Positions 35,491-46,850 of a stretch of DNA of 64,000 nt are shown here, one piece after another. This stretch comes from Archivesica marissinica. Lineage: Eukaryota; Mollusca; Bivalvia; Venerida; Vesicomyidae. The translations under genes and the position numbers were made by a program. The notes under the pieces are model-generated. The model was given only the letters and a program-made list of their open reading frames with translations, had not been told where the DNA came from and did not search any database. The stretch is from positions 96,319,970 through 96,383,969 of the forward strand of contig CM026390.1 in the NCBI GenBank assembly GCA_014843695.1, read 5' to 3'. Each line of letters begins with the position of its first letter. Positions within the stretch are counted from its first letter, which is position 1.

Positions 35491-36527
35491 AGGTCATTTA
35501 TAGGATAGGTCTATACGTGTCTGGACATGATTTCGTTACGCCAACGACTGACTGACGCAATATTCCGGAAACGCTCAGCGACTTAAGTATAGGATGCCAA
35601 AGTGTAAGGATATTTAGGTACCTATACGAATTATATAATATCAACATCTTACGATCGAAATGAAGATAATAAATATAATCGGTATAACGAGAATGCGTAG
35701 AGGGAGTGTGTACGGACATCGTTTATCGAAACCCCCGGATAGATAGGACCTATAATAAAGCTTATATAACCAATTTATATCGGTATTTCCGGTTTATCGG
35801 ATCACTACTTCCGGTATGAGGTCGGACCATTAATTGAGTCGCGGTTTCGTCATTGTCTCTTCGAGATCTTTCCGAAGATACCAAACACGGACAGTTTCCT
35901 CGAAAGTTCATTTTTCTTCAAACTTATTTACGATTAAAGGGAGATAATCAGTATTATAGATATATCGAAAGATCAAAATGAAGGGTAGCGTAGGACTCGT
36001 GACGTCGATACGCGTATATTAGAACTAACTTATAGTTACGTTTAAATATTTTTTTTTATTTTCGTAAACGGGACTTTAAACCCAATTGGGAAAAGAAGCT
36101 TTAACAACTTATATGAATCACTCTCACTGGTGGGAATGAAAGTATACATGTAGTCATTCCTGATCGAGTTAAAATAAATTTGTATAAACTAATTAAATAA
36201 CATCGATACAATAGGAGAGACGAACAGTTAAGATAACGACATAAATGCAGTCATTACAGCTATGCAGTAAAGGGAAATAACCCTTTTTATGTTGCAGATA
36301 GGAACGTTTACGAGTTAATTCTCTTAGTCCAACACTAACGAAATGCTATCCAATGCGTTAATCGGACAGCCTTATGTTACCCTCACGGTGGTAAATATAC
36401 GTGTACTAATGAACTACACACATATTGCTGTATAAATGATTGTTTAACGGTTGATCAATTGACCGTCATTCTGAATTATTGTCTTATCATACCTCAAGAA
36501 TGTATTCCAAATGCCCGCACGATGTAA
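35491..36527. other. AT-rich DNA without recognised genes
   Basis: No ORF with recognisable content. If a Polinton-like element ends here its terminal inverted repeat should lie in this stretch, but its partner would be beyond the gap and cannot be checked. Confidence 0.45.
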
Positions 36528-36654
36528 ATAGACATACATTATATAAAATAACCGCAAACAACATACAACCTGATAGATGGAATCAGTAACTTGCCAAATA
36601 TTACATTCTTATCACACACGCACGCACGCACGCGCGCACACGCACGCACGCACG

Positions 36655-36686
<32 letters not shown>

Positions 36687-36690
36687 TAAC
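36528..36690. repeat. dispersed ~95-bp repeat with CA/CG microsatellite tail, copy 1
   Basis: GTAAATAGACATACATTATA...AACTTGCCAAATATTACATT is followed by a run of CACGCACG/CGCGCACA and (CA)n. A second copy with the same body and a much longer tail begins at 37263. Confidence 0.8.
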
Positions 36691-37262
36691 GCAGAGTAGA
36701 AAAATTGATGACGTTGTAGGCCGATTATTTTAACTCCGTTATAAACAGAGTACGCGACTCTACCCCTAATAAAGGCCCTTGCCTAATGGCAGCTACGCGC
36801 CTGTATGCTTCTGGAATTGGAGCGTATCCTGCAACAAAAATGAATTAACGAATGCACTTTTAGAGGAGTCATCCCTATTAACGAGTGTGCATTTGGGACA
36901 TATTTAACGACGCGAGCTATTTAGAATTAACTGTATGAATGTGTCAGTCTGACTCCATGCTGCTTTCACTTTGTCTGGAATTCCTCCGTATGGCGAATAA
37001 TTTGACCTGATAAGCGATTTATAGCGAAATAAATATTTCGTTCTCATTTTTGACATTTCATTTTCCAGTCATTCCGTCTGCTATTCCTGTTGCAATTAAT
37101 CCTATATGCGTATAAATTAGATGGGAGCTACGACATTTTTAGTTCTTATCAGATATATTGATAAGTTGCGCATGGTTTTTTAGAATAAAAGGTTCGGACA
37201 GACAGACGTGGACGGACGGACGGTCGGACGGACGGACGGACATACAGACGTGCGTGTGGTAA
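36691..37262. other. unique spacer with GGAC microsatellite
   Basis: No gene. A short (GGAC)n tract runs from about 37195 to 37250. The word GAAATAAATATTTCGTTC near 37026 recurs near 38034. Confidence 0.5.
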
Positions 37263-37594
37263 AGTAAATAGATATACATTATTTAAAATAACCGAAAACA
37301 ACATACAACCTGATAGAGGGAATCAGTAACTTGCCAAATATTACATTGTTATCACACACCCACGAACGCGAACGCACGCGAGCACGCGCGCACTCACGCA
37401 CGCACGCACACACGCGCACACACGCACACACATCACACACACACACACGCACGCGCACAGACACACACACGCGCACGCAGGCACACACACTCACGCACAC
37501 GCGCACACACGCACACACATACACACACACGCACGCGCACAGACACACACACGCGCACGCAGGCACACACACTCACGCACACACGCACACACAT

Positions 37595-37626
<32 letters not shown>

Positions 37627-37820
37627 TCACGCACGCACACACACACGCGCACACCCGCACACACATACACACACACGCACGCGCACAGACACACACACGC
37701 GCACGCAGGCACACACACTCACGCACACACGCGCACACGCACACACATACACGCACACGCACGCGCACAGACACCCACACGCGCACGCAGGCACGCACGC
37801 ACGCACACACGCGCACACAC
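37263..37820. repeat. dispersed ~95-bp repeat with long CA/CG microsatellite, copy 2
   Basis: The same ~95-bp body as 36528 is followed by about 460 bp of alternating purine-pyrimidine CACACG/CGCGCA sequence, with a longer-range repeat built on ACACACACGCGCACGCAGGC and CACACACACTCACGCACAC. All frames are open and translate to Thr/His/Ala/Arg or Cys/Val-rich strings that are not proteins. Confidence 0.9.
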
Positions 37821-37828
37821 TAACGTAA

Positions 37829-38740
37829 TATTTTATGAACGCTTGGATTATTTTATTGAACCGGTGATGAAATTACAAATTTATGTTAGCTAGATAGCGA
37901 AAAGAGTGTTTGACATTTAACAAAATCGACCTCCCGCTGAGATACAGCGTGGGGTTTGATGTCAAATAAATCAAACTTGAAACTAGTCTAATAATGTTCC
38001 GTGGAAAATACCTTGGAGTTGATAAGCAGACGGAAATAAATATTTCGTTCGCATTGAGGCTATACAAGCCGCTAAATCGCATCAATTAAGACCAATTAGC
38101 CGATGATTAAGTTATAGTTGTTTACGTCCTGTTCAATTTGGAACATTTCAGTTGTCATGTGAGAGCAACCTCTGTATGTAAACGTATTAATTACTACGAT
38201 GTCATGTTGTGTTCCTACTGCGATGGTGATTTTTCTCGCATTCCCGGATAAGGTTATTTAGGGTCAACATAAAAACATGCGAGCGGACAGGATATCCCAT
38301 TCATTCCGTTGTATCGAACAGACGAGATAGTATGCGTCATACTAACCGATATGATTTATTCGGATATATACGCGTTATTTATATGACTAACCTCTATTAC
38401 CGCCAGACATACGTTCGCGCAGACGGGTTTTATAATTTGAACATTTATATTAATCGTTGCATCCGGCGTCTCATATAGAATGGATAATATTATTTTATTA
38501 CAAAATTGCTAGATCGCGAAACAATTTGTTACGACTTATCGCTCCGTATATCTCATTCCTGATGGAATCCATCGCCCTGTAAAACGTACATTACGGATTA
38601 TTAATAATTTATCGCGTTTTTATGGAAGTATACGTAACGATATATATTATTCATTTTCGTACATAGGTTAAGTTTGTAATTATGATTTCTTACTCGATAA
38701 AAACGTACGCCTAGCTCGAATAATATAATTAACTTACCCG
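37829..38740. other. AT-rich non-coding DNA
   Basis: No recognisable gene or repeat family apart from the 18-bp word shared with 37026. Confidence 0.45.
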
Positions 38741-38939
38741 TATATTCGTTGAAGCCGCTTGAGGACTGAGACCGTTCTAATCGGTCTATATTTATATAGA
38801 AGCGTTGGTTATTGATGGATCGGTTCGTAGTCTATATTTATAGAATGGTACGAGATCGCTATTTATAAAGCTATTACCAATAGGCTATATAGTGACGCGT
38901 ATACGAAAAAAAGCACAGAGCTCGGTAGTGGTGGCGTAT

Positions 38940-38998
38940 ACGCAACAACCAAAGAGATCGGTAGTTGCGAACCAAAGAGATCGGTAGTTGCGCGATAT
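38940..38998. repeat. 23-bp direct duplication
   Basis: AACCAAAGAGATCGGTAGTT GCG occurs twice in tandem, with a partial related word (GCTCGGTAGTGG) just upstream. It sits in a region rich in TATAGTGACG and GTGACGTAC words, shared with the polymerase upstream region. Confidence 0.7.
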
Positions 38999-39068
38999 AT
39001 CATCAATAGGCTCTATAGTGACGCGCACTCGCGTGACGTACTTCATATTCCCTTATATGCAAATGAGT

Positions 39069-39115
39069 TACTATAAATAGAAAAAGCAAAGAGCTGCATG
39101 TACTACTCACATTTA
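39069..39115 (+). promoter_or_regulatory. candidate TATA/initiator core promoter, plus strand
   Basis: GTTACTATAAATAGAAAA contains a strong TATA box, and about 30 bp downstream TCACATTT fits an initiator. The 18-mer occurs in inverted orientation at about 35384-35402. No coding sequence follows directly: a SINE begins 130 bp on. A GGTATATA donor-like site near 39208 could end a 5' exon. Confidence 0.35.
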
Positions 39116-39244
39116 TCCCATCTACATTTTCTCCCTAGTCGACTTTTATCCTCCTTTGGGAGATTTCGGCCATTTGAAAGTTGTTTAAAACAAACTGAAA
39201 ATTGAAGGTATATATAGATCTACTCTATTTTTTAATCATTACCA

Positions 39245-39530
39245 CAGACGGATCTGTAGTCCAGTGGTAACACGCTGGACTGGTAATCCAGGGATCGCAG
39301 GTTCGATCCCCCGTCTGACCCTAATAAAATTAACAGTCTCACTTTCAGATGGGACGTTAAACCGACGTCTCGTGTCGGTGCTTTACACCGTGCATGTAAA
39401 AGAACCAGAGGAGATTCTGGAATTGGTCTCTGTCTGTATCATTGCACTATCCTCCAAAATCTAAAATAACTAATCTCTTCAGGAGGCGTCGCTCATATGG
39501 GCAACCGGTAGATACGATAAATAAACGTAA
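39245..39530 (+). mobile_element. tRNA-Thr-like SINE, full-looking copy
   Basis: Begins with a tRNA-like head whose acceptor arms CAGACGG and CCGTCTG pair perfectly. A-box-like TGTAGTCCAGTGGTAACACG, anticodon arm CTGGACTGGTAATCCAG (loop anticodon GGT, Thr) and B box GGTTCGATCCC follow. The body (GGGACGTTAAACCGACGTCT, GTAAAAGAACCAGAGG, TATGGGCAACCGGTAG) is shared with the copy at 57244. The body resembles the conserved central domain of metazoan Meta-type SINEs, but that assignment is tentative. The repeated body shows it is a SINE, not a functional tRNA gene. Confidence 0.85.
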
Positions 39531-40000
39531 AACACACTAATCATTACTTAACTTTAACGTTATACATACTGATCAAGGCAACACGTTCCCGCTGGTGTAT
39601 ACTGGTCCAGTAACCTTAGCCGAAGAGTATCCCGGAACAATCTATTTTCGGTCACTTTTGAAAATTCTACATATTTCATGTTTTTACGTAAAAATGTGCC
39701 TGCACGAGCATCGTTTGTTTACAGAAGCTATCCAGACGTCAAAATATGTAAACAGTATTCGTAATGGAATCGAAGCAGGTAAATGCCCATTAAAGGTACT
39801 CTTATCAGTCAGAAATACGTAATTTTACTAAATCCACTGTTTTCACATTCATAAATATGGTATTTGTTCACAAAATCTACTAATTTGAAATGACCGGTCA
39901 CGCTCATCTGCTGCAACGGATATTTTTCAATGCAACATGCGTCGTCAATCGCTTAAAAACAAGTATACTACATACACACATTTATTTGTCACATAAGAGA

Positions 40001-40195
40001 AACGGTGGTGTAGCGGTAGGTCGGCGGACTGCTAAATCCGGAGATTGCGGGTTCGAACCCCGTCAGGGGCGTAGTTGGACTTTACAATCCCAAAAATTAC
40101 GCCGGGTGGTACTGGTTGATATAGCCCAGGATGCAGCCATCACGTGCAAATTAAATAAGCTTTCAGCTTTCGTTGCAATCGATGTAAAATAAATA
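40001..40195 (+). mobile_element. second tRNA-derived SINE family (Ser-GCT-like head)
   Basis: GGTGGTGTAGCGGTAGGTCG (A box), CGGACTGCTAAATCCG (anticodon loop reading GCT) and GCGGGTTCGAACCCCGTC (perfect B box and T arm) form a tRNA-like head without a paired acceptor stem or long variable arm. A ~100-bp body ends in an AT-rich AAATAAATATATAT tail. It differs from the SINE at 39245. Confidence 0.65.
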
Positions 40196-41660
40196 TATAT
40201 ACGTTTAAACTTTTAAATGGCTTCCCATAACAAGTAAATAGTACCAGACTTTCATAACAAGCCGGACTGGACTTTCCCATGCTCAATTTACCACAACAAA
40301 CTGTACCAACAGAATACTTGAAATATAGATTATTTATATGTATATAGATCTATAGTTTTTAAAACAATAAATTATATTCTTGCCATTTGGACTATAACAA
40401 TATTATATTTATAAATAAGAAAAGGGATCTTCCGTAAAAATCAAAGTTCTACCGAACTGATTTGGTTCGGCGACTCGACAACATTCGGTTCGGTCCAGCA
40501 ATATGTTCCGTGGTCCGATCTGGCTTTTAGGCCCAACCATTTATTCCTTTGCTACCATGAATAAATGACGCAACTTGGAGACTCACATTCATGATACACA
40601 CAATTAATTTCTACTCATGAAAGTGACTCATGTTTGTTGTGGAGTGTCTATTAAATGTCGCTCATTGTCCATCTTGACAGCCGTTGTCACTATATAGTAC
40701 CGGTATATAGCCTAGGTTCTGATAATTTATTTTTAGTAATAAACAATAGCTGATATGTCGAAAGACTTACTGGAGACGTTGGCGCAGAAATCATGCCGCT
40801 GCAATGGCATTTGCCTTGTCGAGCAGCAGTGATGATGAGGAAATACAGAATTTAGAACATCAAACTCATGCCGAACTTCCAATCTATACAATATATTTTC
40901 AGAAGGAAATGTTGCCATATTGTCAGAGGATAATTTTGCCATGCAGAATGATGCTATTATGAAACAGGAAAACAAGTTGTTCCGGCCAACTCATGTAAAA
41001 AATAACTTCTGGTCATGGTTTCCCCTAGAAATTTGGGAAGGCATGTTGTTTTCTATTGTTATGCATGAAATGTGGTTATATTTTCAAATAATTTCTTGTA
41101 ATTCAAGAAGATAGTATGCTTTTTTAAAGTATTCTAGCAAGAAGGCATGTTATTGCCGACATGCCTTATTGGCCTGCGGGAATCCCTGACTGGTGTATAC
41201 ATACTATCTTCCTCTACTCGTACATTTGACTATTGCGATAGCACTATTGCCAGATAACTAGTATGATGCTATTGCCAGCATACTACTTTATATTTATAAG
41301 TGTAAGTACATTTTTGAATATGCATGCAAACAAAATATTACTAGTCTTTAAAAAAATCATTGCTACTTCGTTGTCTGCCCTCTTGAGTGGCCTTTGACAA
41401 CAAGTCGTTTTTCTTACAATTAAGTTAGTATCGAAATTATCGATAGTATACAGGTTTTCATCATATCCTTGTTTTCAATATTAAGCTGCAGATATACCGT
41501 ACCAACTTTATGACTTTGTGTCTCGGTACCATAAAACCCATTCGAACTTCCATGTCTTTGTCACAATTTGTGGTATTTGCCTTGCACTGCTGCATAAAAA
41601 TGGAAGGTCAACCCTTTTGGTAGAGGCCATCCAATACTGACTATGCTTGTTTTTCAACAG
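40196..41660 (+). other. non-coding stretch with two weak exon candidates
   Basis: Mostly AT-rich. About 40757-40902 is open in a frame reading SSSSDDEE. About 40903-40994, after a TATATTTTCAG acceptor-like site, is open through MQNDAIMKQENKLFRPTH. They look more protein-like than the surroundings and precede the SR-rich exon at 41661, but splice phases could not be reconciled, so no gene model is offered. Confidence 0.25.
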
Positions 41661-42798
41661 GTGAATACCCACCACCACCCAACAAATTGAAGCTGCCATC
41701 AACAGTCGCATCGGGATCCAAATCACAGTCCATTTCAACACCTTCAACAGGATTCAAATCACAGTCACAACACACACCAGGATCTAAATCACATTCATCA
41801 GGATCTAATTCAAGTTCACCACACACACCAGGATCTAAATCACAGTCAACACATGCATCAGGATCTAAATCTCAGTCAACACATTCATCAGGATCTAAAT
41901 CTCAGTCAACACATTCATCAGGATCTAAATCTCAGTCAACACATTCATCAGGATCTAAATCTCAGTCAACACATTCATCAGGATCTAAATCGCAGTCAAC
42001 ACATTCATCAGGATCTAAATCTCAGTCAACACATTCATCAGGATCTAAATCGCAGTCAACACATTCATCAGGATCGATCTAAATCTCAGTCTACACATTC
42101 ATCAGGATCTAAATCGCAGTCAACACATTCATCAGGATCTAAATCGCAGTCAATACATTCATCAGGATCTAAATCACAGTCAACACATTCATCAGGATCT
42201 AAATCGCAGTCAACACATTCATCAGGATCGATCTAAATCACAGTCAACACATTCACCAGGATCTAAATCACAGTCAACACATTCATCAGGATCTAAATCT
42301 CAGTCAACACATTCATCAGGATCTAAATCTCAGTCAACACACTTACATGATCGACGGTCTAGGTCAAAATCGCAAACACCAAGGGTTAGAGACTCATTCC
42401 GTCATAGGTCTAGGTCCGATATACGTTCCAGACCAACATTCAGTCGGAGGTCGAGGTCAAAATCACAAACAAGACACTCATTTATTCAAAGGTCACAGGA
42501 TTCATTCAGTCTACAGTCACCATCACACTCGCAATCAAGAAGCACTATCCATCAAAGATCTACATGGTCATTATCAAGCAACTCATCCAGTCTAAGGTCA
42601 CCGTCGCACTTGAATTATTCATTCAATCAAAGTACTTCAAGATCGCAGTCTCGGTCATTATATATTATCACCCATACATTCAGTTTCACCAAATACACAC
42701 GCAGCTATTTCACATATTTATCACTCAACTCCAAAGACTTAGTGTGGGAGAAAAGACATGCCGGTATACCCAATTCCAAATGGAAGTACGTTCAATAA
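41661..42798 (+). pseudogene. serine/arginine-rich exon, frame broken twice
   Basis: A TGCTTGTTTTTCAACAG splice acceptor is followed by an open frame (GEYPPPPNKL...), a long tract of the 10-residue repeat SGSKSQSTHS encoded by 30-bp units, and then an RS-rich segment (DRRSRSKSQ, FRHRSRSD, FSRRSRSKSQ) ending at the stop at 42796-42798. The composition resembles the RS domains of SR-type splicing factors, although no RRM is in the window. The frame is interrupted by two identical 4-bp GATC duplications (near 42071 and 42225), each shifting it by one. Tract, RS tail and stop are otherwise in register, suggesting a once-continuous terminal exon. Could be a pseudogene, an inactive allele or consensus error in a repeat. 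Confidence 0.55.
41780..42345 (+). repeat. 30-bp coding minisatellite
   Basis: About 19 copies of TCAACACATTCATCAGGATC TAAATCTCAG, more diverged at the left. Two copies carry the extra GATC. Confidence 0.92.
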
Positions 42799-43825
42799 AT
42801 TAATAGGCTTTTACAAACAACATATCTATAGATCCAGCAGTTCTGCTGTGTGCTGAATCAGGATCTATATGTTGTGTGCTATTCAGCTATTAAAGTGTTT
42901 TAGCATAACCATCCGAATAGCAAACAACATATAGAGCCCTTTAATTGCTATATATTGTCCGTGATCAACAGGTTACGGTTTAACCATTAAGTATATATAT
43001 AGTATACTGTCGAGGTTTAAAATATGGGACATTTATGAACTCTTCGTAGTTTATCATGTGTTCATTTAAAATTGTCCCCAATTATAATTATTGCTACATT
43101 AGTAGCGACATTTTCAAAATCACTGGACCAAAGGGCATATATTGTTTTGCTCATTGCTGTCAATGCAATTTGAAACTTAATGCATTGTCGGATAAATGTA
43201 TTTATTATCGGGTACATGGTTTCACAGTTTACCTGTATAAACGTGCTCTATTGTGCATAGAGCATTACATTGTGTAACATGGTTTCTGAGTGGGAAATAT
43301 CGCATGATATTTCATTCGAAGGCTCAACAAGGCGACGATAAGACATACTATTTCCCACCCACCCACCCCCTGTGTATATTATGGAATCTAACATTATACT
43401 TGTATTTTCAGTTATAATGATTTCTTGTCATTATTGAGACGGACGTGGAAGTGAGATATACGATGTTGGATGTGTTATGTGCGTGTATTCATGGTTCTGG
43501 ACATTGTCATACGAGAGCACCATATCTCTCGTATAGTTCTTCTACAAATGTTAAAGACTTATTCAGCCACACATAGTGGCGCCATTTTTTCCGCGGAACC
43601 ATAAGAGAGAGAAAGGATGAATTGAATTGCATGTATATGTCATGAAATAAAATGAGTTTGCCATTGTTGATGCCACACCTACACCACATCTTCTGTTTAG
43701 TTGTTTCTTGAAACAAACATATATGTACTTTGTGGTTTGCGCTTGGGTGTAACCCTGAGCATAGATGATAAATTATTTATGTTTGGATGGAATGGAATTA
43801 AGGAAAACATAACGTCTATCCAATT
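42799..43825. other. intergenic DNA, no gene recognised
   Basis: AT-rich, with an imperfect inverted word pair around 42825-42935 (CAACATAT...GATCC / GGATC...ATGTTGT). Small frames such as 43056-43277 and 43507-43716 have no recognisable domain. Confidence 0.45.
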
Positions 43826-44735
43826 AGCATTAGTTGGTATTCTGAAATCCAACCAATATACAACGTTGGAATGTAGTTGGTATTCTGACATCCAACCAAT
43901 ATACAACGTTGGAAAGTAGTTGGTATTCTGACATCCAACCAATATACAATGTTGGAAAGTAGTTGGTATTCTGACATCCAACCAATATACAACGTTGGAA
44001 AGTAGTTGGTATTCTGACATCCAACCAATATACAACATTGGAATGTAGTTGGTATTCTGACATCCAACCAATATACAACGTTGGAAAGTAGTTGGTATTC
44101 TGACATCCAACCAACATCCAACGTTTGAATGTAGTTGGTATTCTGACATCCAACCAATATCCAACGTTGGAAAGTAGTTGGTATTCTGACATCCAACCAA
44201 CATCCAACGTTTGAATGTAGTTGGTATTCTGACATCCAACCAATATCCAACGTTTGAATGTAGTTGGTATTCTGACGTCTATCCAATTTGCAAAACCAAC
44301 CAATATTCAACGTTGGAAAGTAGTTGGATCTCTGACGTTGGATAAACGTTGGTATTTTGACGTCTATCCCATTTGCAAAACCAACCAATATCCACCGTTG
44401 GAAAGTAGTTGGATCTCTGACGTTGGATAAACGTTGGTATTCTGACGTCTATCCAATTTGCAAAACCAACCAATATCCAACGTAAATCCAACGTTGGAAA
44501 GTAGTTGGATCTCTGACGTTGGATAAACGTTGGTATTCTGACGTCTATCCAATTTGCAAAACCAACCAATATCCAACGTAAATCCAACGTTGGAAAGTAG
44601 TTGGATCTCTGACGTTGGATAAACGTTGGTATTCTGACGTCTATCCAATTTGCAAAACCAACCAATATCCAACGTCTATCCAACGTTGGGGTCTGACGTC
44701 TATGCAACGTCTATACAACGTCAAATGTTTGCTGG
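43826..44735. repeat. 43-bp array passing into an ~82-97-bp array, MITE-like edge
   Basis: To about 44270 the unit is 43 bp (GTTGGAAAGTAGTTGGTATT CTGACATCCAACCAATATAC AAC). Beyond, a longer unit of 82-97 bp adds CTATCCAATTTGCAAAACCA and ACGTTGGATAAACGTTGG. Most of it is built from short complementary words (CCAAC/GTTGG, AACGTT). The right edge GTCAAATGTTTGCTGGG reads CCCAGCAAACATTTGAC from the other strand and looks like a DNA-transposon terminus; no matching left end was found. Confidence 0.85.
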
Positions 44736-45361
44736 GATAGAACTGTAGTGTAGTAGTAAGTTTAGTTTCCTCGTCGCCGGCGAACCATGTGGGCGCGCAT
44801 TCTAAGTTGATTATCTGCATCTATTATTCGTGATGTGTATGTGTAGAATGGTATTTTGTATTTCGATGGTCTTGAAGTATTCGATGATTGTGCAATAACA
44901 CAACTGGAGTAGACATCTTCCTCTTCATGGTGACAAGTCTTGATGGTCTTCTCTTTCTGAACGGCGCTTTTTAGGGCTGTGCTCACTGTTGGTCATCCAG
45001 CAGCAGCATATAAACGGATCTGACAGTTAGACATCTGGCCGTCTCGGTCACTCCATGGTCTGACCATACCTCCACAACGTCCGATGGTAGTCAGAGATGG
45101 TGAAGCGTGTGTCCCTTGTCGCAAGTTCGACGGCTAGAAGATCCCAGTATTCTACGCGACTGTTGCGAGATGTGCCCCGACCGCGACGTGCACGCCATGC
45201 GGAGATCGGCCGAACCGTAGTGTTATATTCTTGCTCAATTTATAGTTTATACATAGCCGTTGTGCATACGCTCGATAATACGTGACTGTAGCTAATTAAT
45301 AATTGCCTCTTAGAACTCGAAATCAGGAAGAGAAAGATTTAATTCTGAGAAGAGAAATGAC
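44736..45361. other. intergenic DNA with weak minus-strand coding signal
   Basis: On the minus strand a polar open stretch (about 44762-44986, no ATG) overlaps a short ATG-started frame in another phase beginning MTNSEHSPKKRRSERED. It could be the start of a broken gene, but no family is recognised. Confidence 0.3.
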
Positions 45362-45604
45362 CACATGTTTGTTTTTGGGGTTTAATGTCGCACCAACAGC
45401 TTAGGTCATATGGCGCTGTTTATGGTGGAGGAAGACCCTATGTGCCCCTCCTCGAGCAGTACTTAATGCACTGGAGGGACCCGGGTAGAACCACCAGCCT
45501 TCCACAGGCTAGCTGGAAATGTTCCCCTCGTTCGACATACCCAGTGGCGACGGGCAAGTTATTTGAAGTTAACGAACTTAACAACTCGGCCACGGACCTC
45601 CCCA
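45362..45604 (-). mobile_element. tRNA-derived SINE with Meta-like 3' domain
   Basis: Read on the minus strand it begins GGTCCGTGGCCGAGTTGTTA, an A-box/D-arm like tRNA-Leu or tRNA-Ser, with a diverged B box, and ends GGTGCGACATTAAACCCCAA. The terminal CGACATTAAACCCC resembles the conserved 3' domain of bivalve/metazoan Meta-domain SINEs. That relationship is inferred from memory of the motif. Confidence 0.7.
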
Positions 45605-46277
45605 CAACCACGTTCAACAAATATGTTCCATACTTGCAAATGTATTGATAGTTTGTACACAATATGCTTCCCAAATGTCATCTGGTTCCACCGGTTGTCA
45701 TCGAATTCCCCGCGGTTCATTTGATCTCTGGGATAAGCCAACATGACGGCCATTTGGTCTCCAACGTTAAGGCAGTCATTTGGTCTACCACTTCCGCGGT
45801 AAACAGACGGCCGACCACCAAGGCAGCCACTTACTAAGACATGAGATTCACTGCCACCATCGTCGGATTATTCTGAAATGATACAAAAAGATACCCCATA
45901 AGCAAACACAAATACAATATGTGTATATAAATGCCATGCAAGCCCCCTTGAATTACATATGATATAGAAAGTACTGTAAAATCAGCAACTTGATATGCAC
46001 AAACATTGCCAAACAAATATCCGAAACAAACATTATCCAAATTCCATCCACTTATTTTGAAAGAACTCGTCAACAATCTACATTTTATTGTCATGAACAC
46101 AATAAACATGTACCAGCGTATATGAGTGATGAAAGAATGTGCAATTCAGCAATAAATCACAAATTGTCAACAAGATAAAACAGAAACAAGCGATTACTGA
46201 ACATAATCCAGCCCTCAAGTGTGAACCCTCATTTGCAGCAAACACTAACTATTTTCCAGCAAACAATGACTTACACG
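45605..46277. other. intergenic DNA left of LTR retrotransposon
   Basis: No supported gene. It contains three short GGCAGTCATTTGGTC-like repeats near 45740-45830. Confidence 0.45.
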
Positions 46278-46421
46278 CGCCAGAACGAGAAAGACACCAG
46301 ACAAATGGTTTAATAAACAGATTGTTTAATCAGTAAAATTACGCGACTTAAACGCGTCAATCGCAGAGAATCAGACAAGGGAAGTAACCGTGTAATAACC
46401 AACAAGTATAACATACTGGCG
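46278..46421 (-). repeat. 3' LTR
   Basis: Shares about 94% identity with 51803-51947, with identical outer ~65 bp and a cluster of substitutions around 46347-46375. It is preceded on the element strand by a purine tract, which fixes its 5' edge. Confidence 0.88.
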
Positions 46422-46440
46422 CTACCTCTTTTTCTTTAAA
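46422..46440 (-). promoter_or_regulatory. polypurine tract
   Basis: On the minus strand AAAGAAAAAGAGGTAG lies directly against the 3' LTR, the expected primer for plus-strand DNA synthesis. Confidence 0.75.
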
Positions 46441-46850
46441 AGATTAATTCCAGTACTCAAATATATACTGAACATTATTCAGTACAACGTTCATGATACA
46501 ATGTCAAGCTACCTTTCATGATACAATATTAAGCAAGTAATACTAGACGAGAAATTATATGATAAACAGTAGTGTTAAAGGTAAGCACATATGCTATTAT
46601 AATAAACCAAACTATTATCCATATAGTAATTAGAAATAACAAACAGAAACAAAACTATGTACTACAAACTTCTACCTGAAGAGTTAAATTGTCATAAACA
46701 GTGATATATAATCACTACACTTCCAAATTATAGGTACTAGTAACTGACATAAACTGAAATACTGGTTCTGCTAGCCTCACTGCTAGGACATACTATCAAT
46801 GTTCACTAAAATAACCTAATGTAATCACTGTTTGTAGTGTTGTTTCCCTA

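Noticed and set aside
37331..37828. Thr/His/Ala/Arg-rich and Cys/Val-rich ORFs
   Set aside because: CA/CG microsatellite translations on both strands.
39245..39325. Functional tRNA-Thr gene
   Set aside because: The cloverleaf-like head is followed by a body shared with two other loci, so it is a SINE head.
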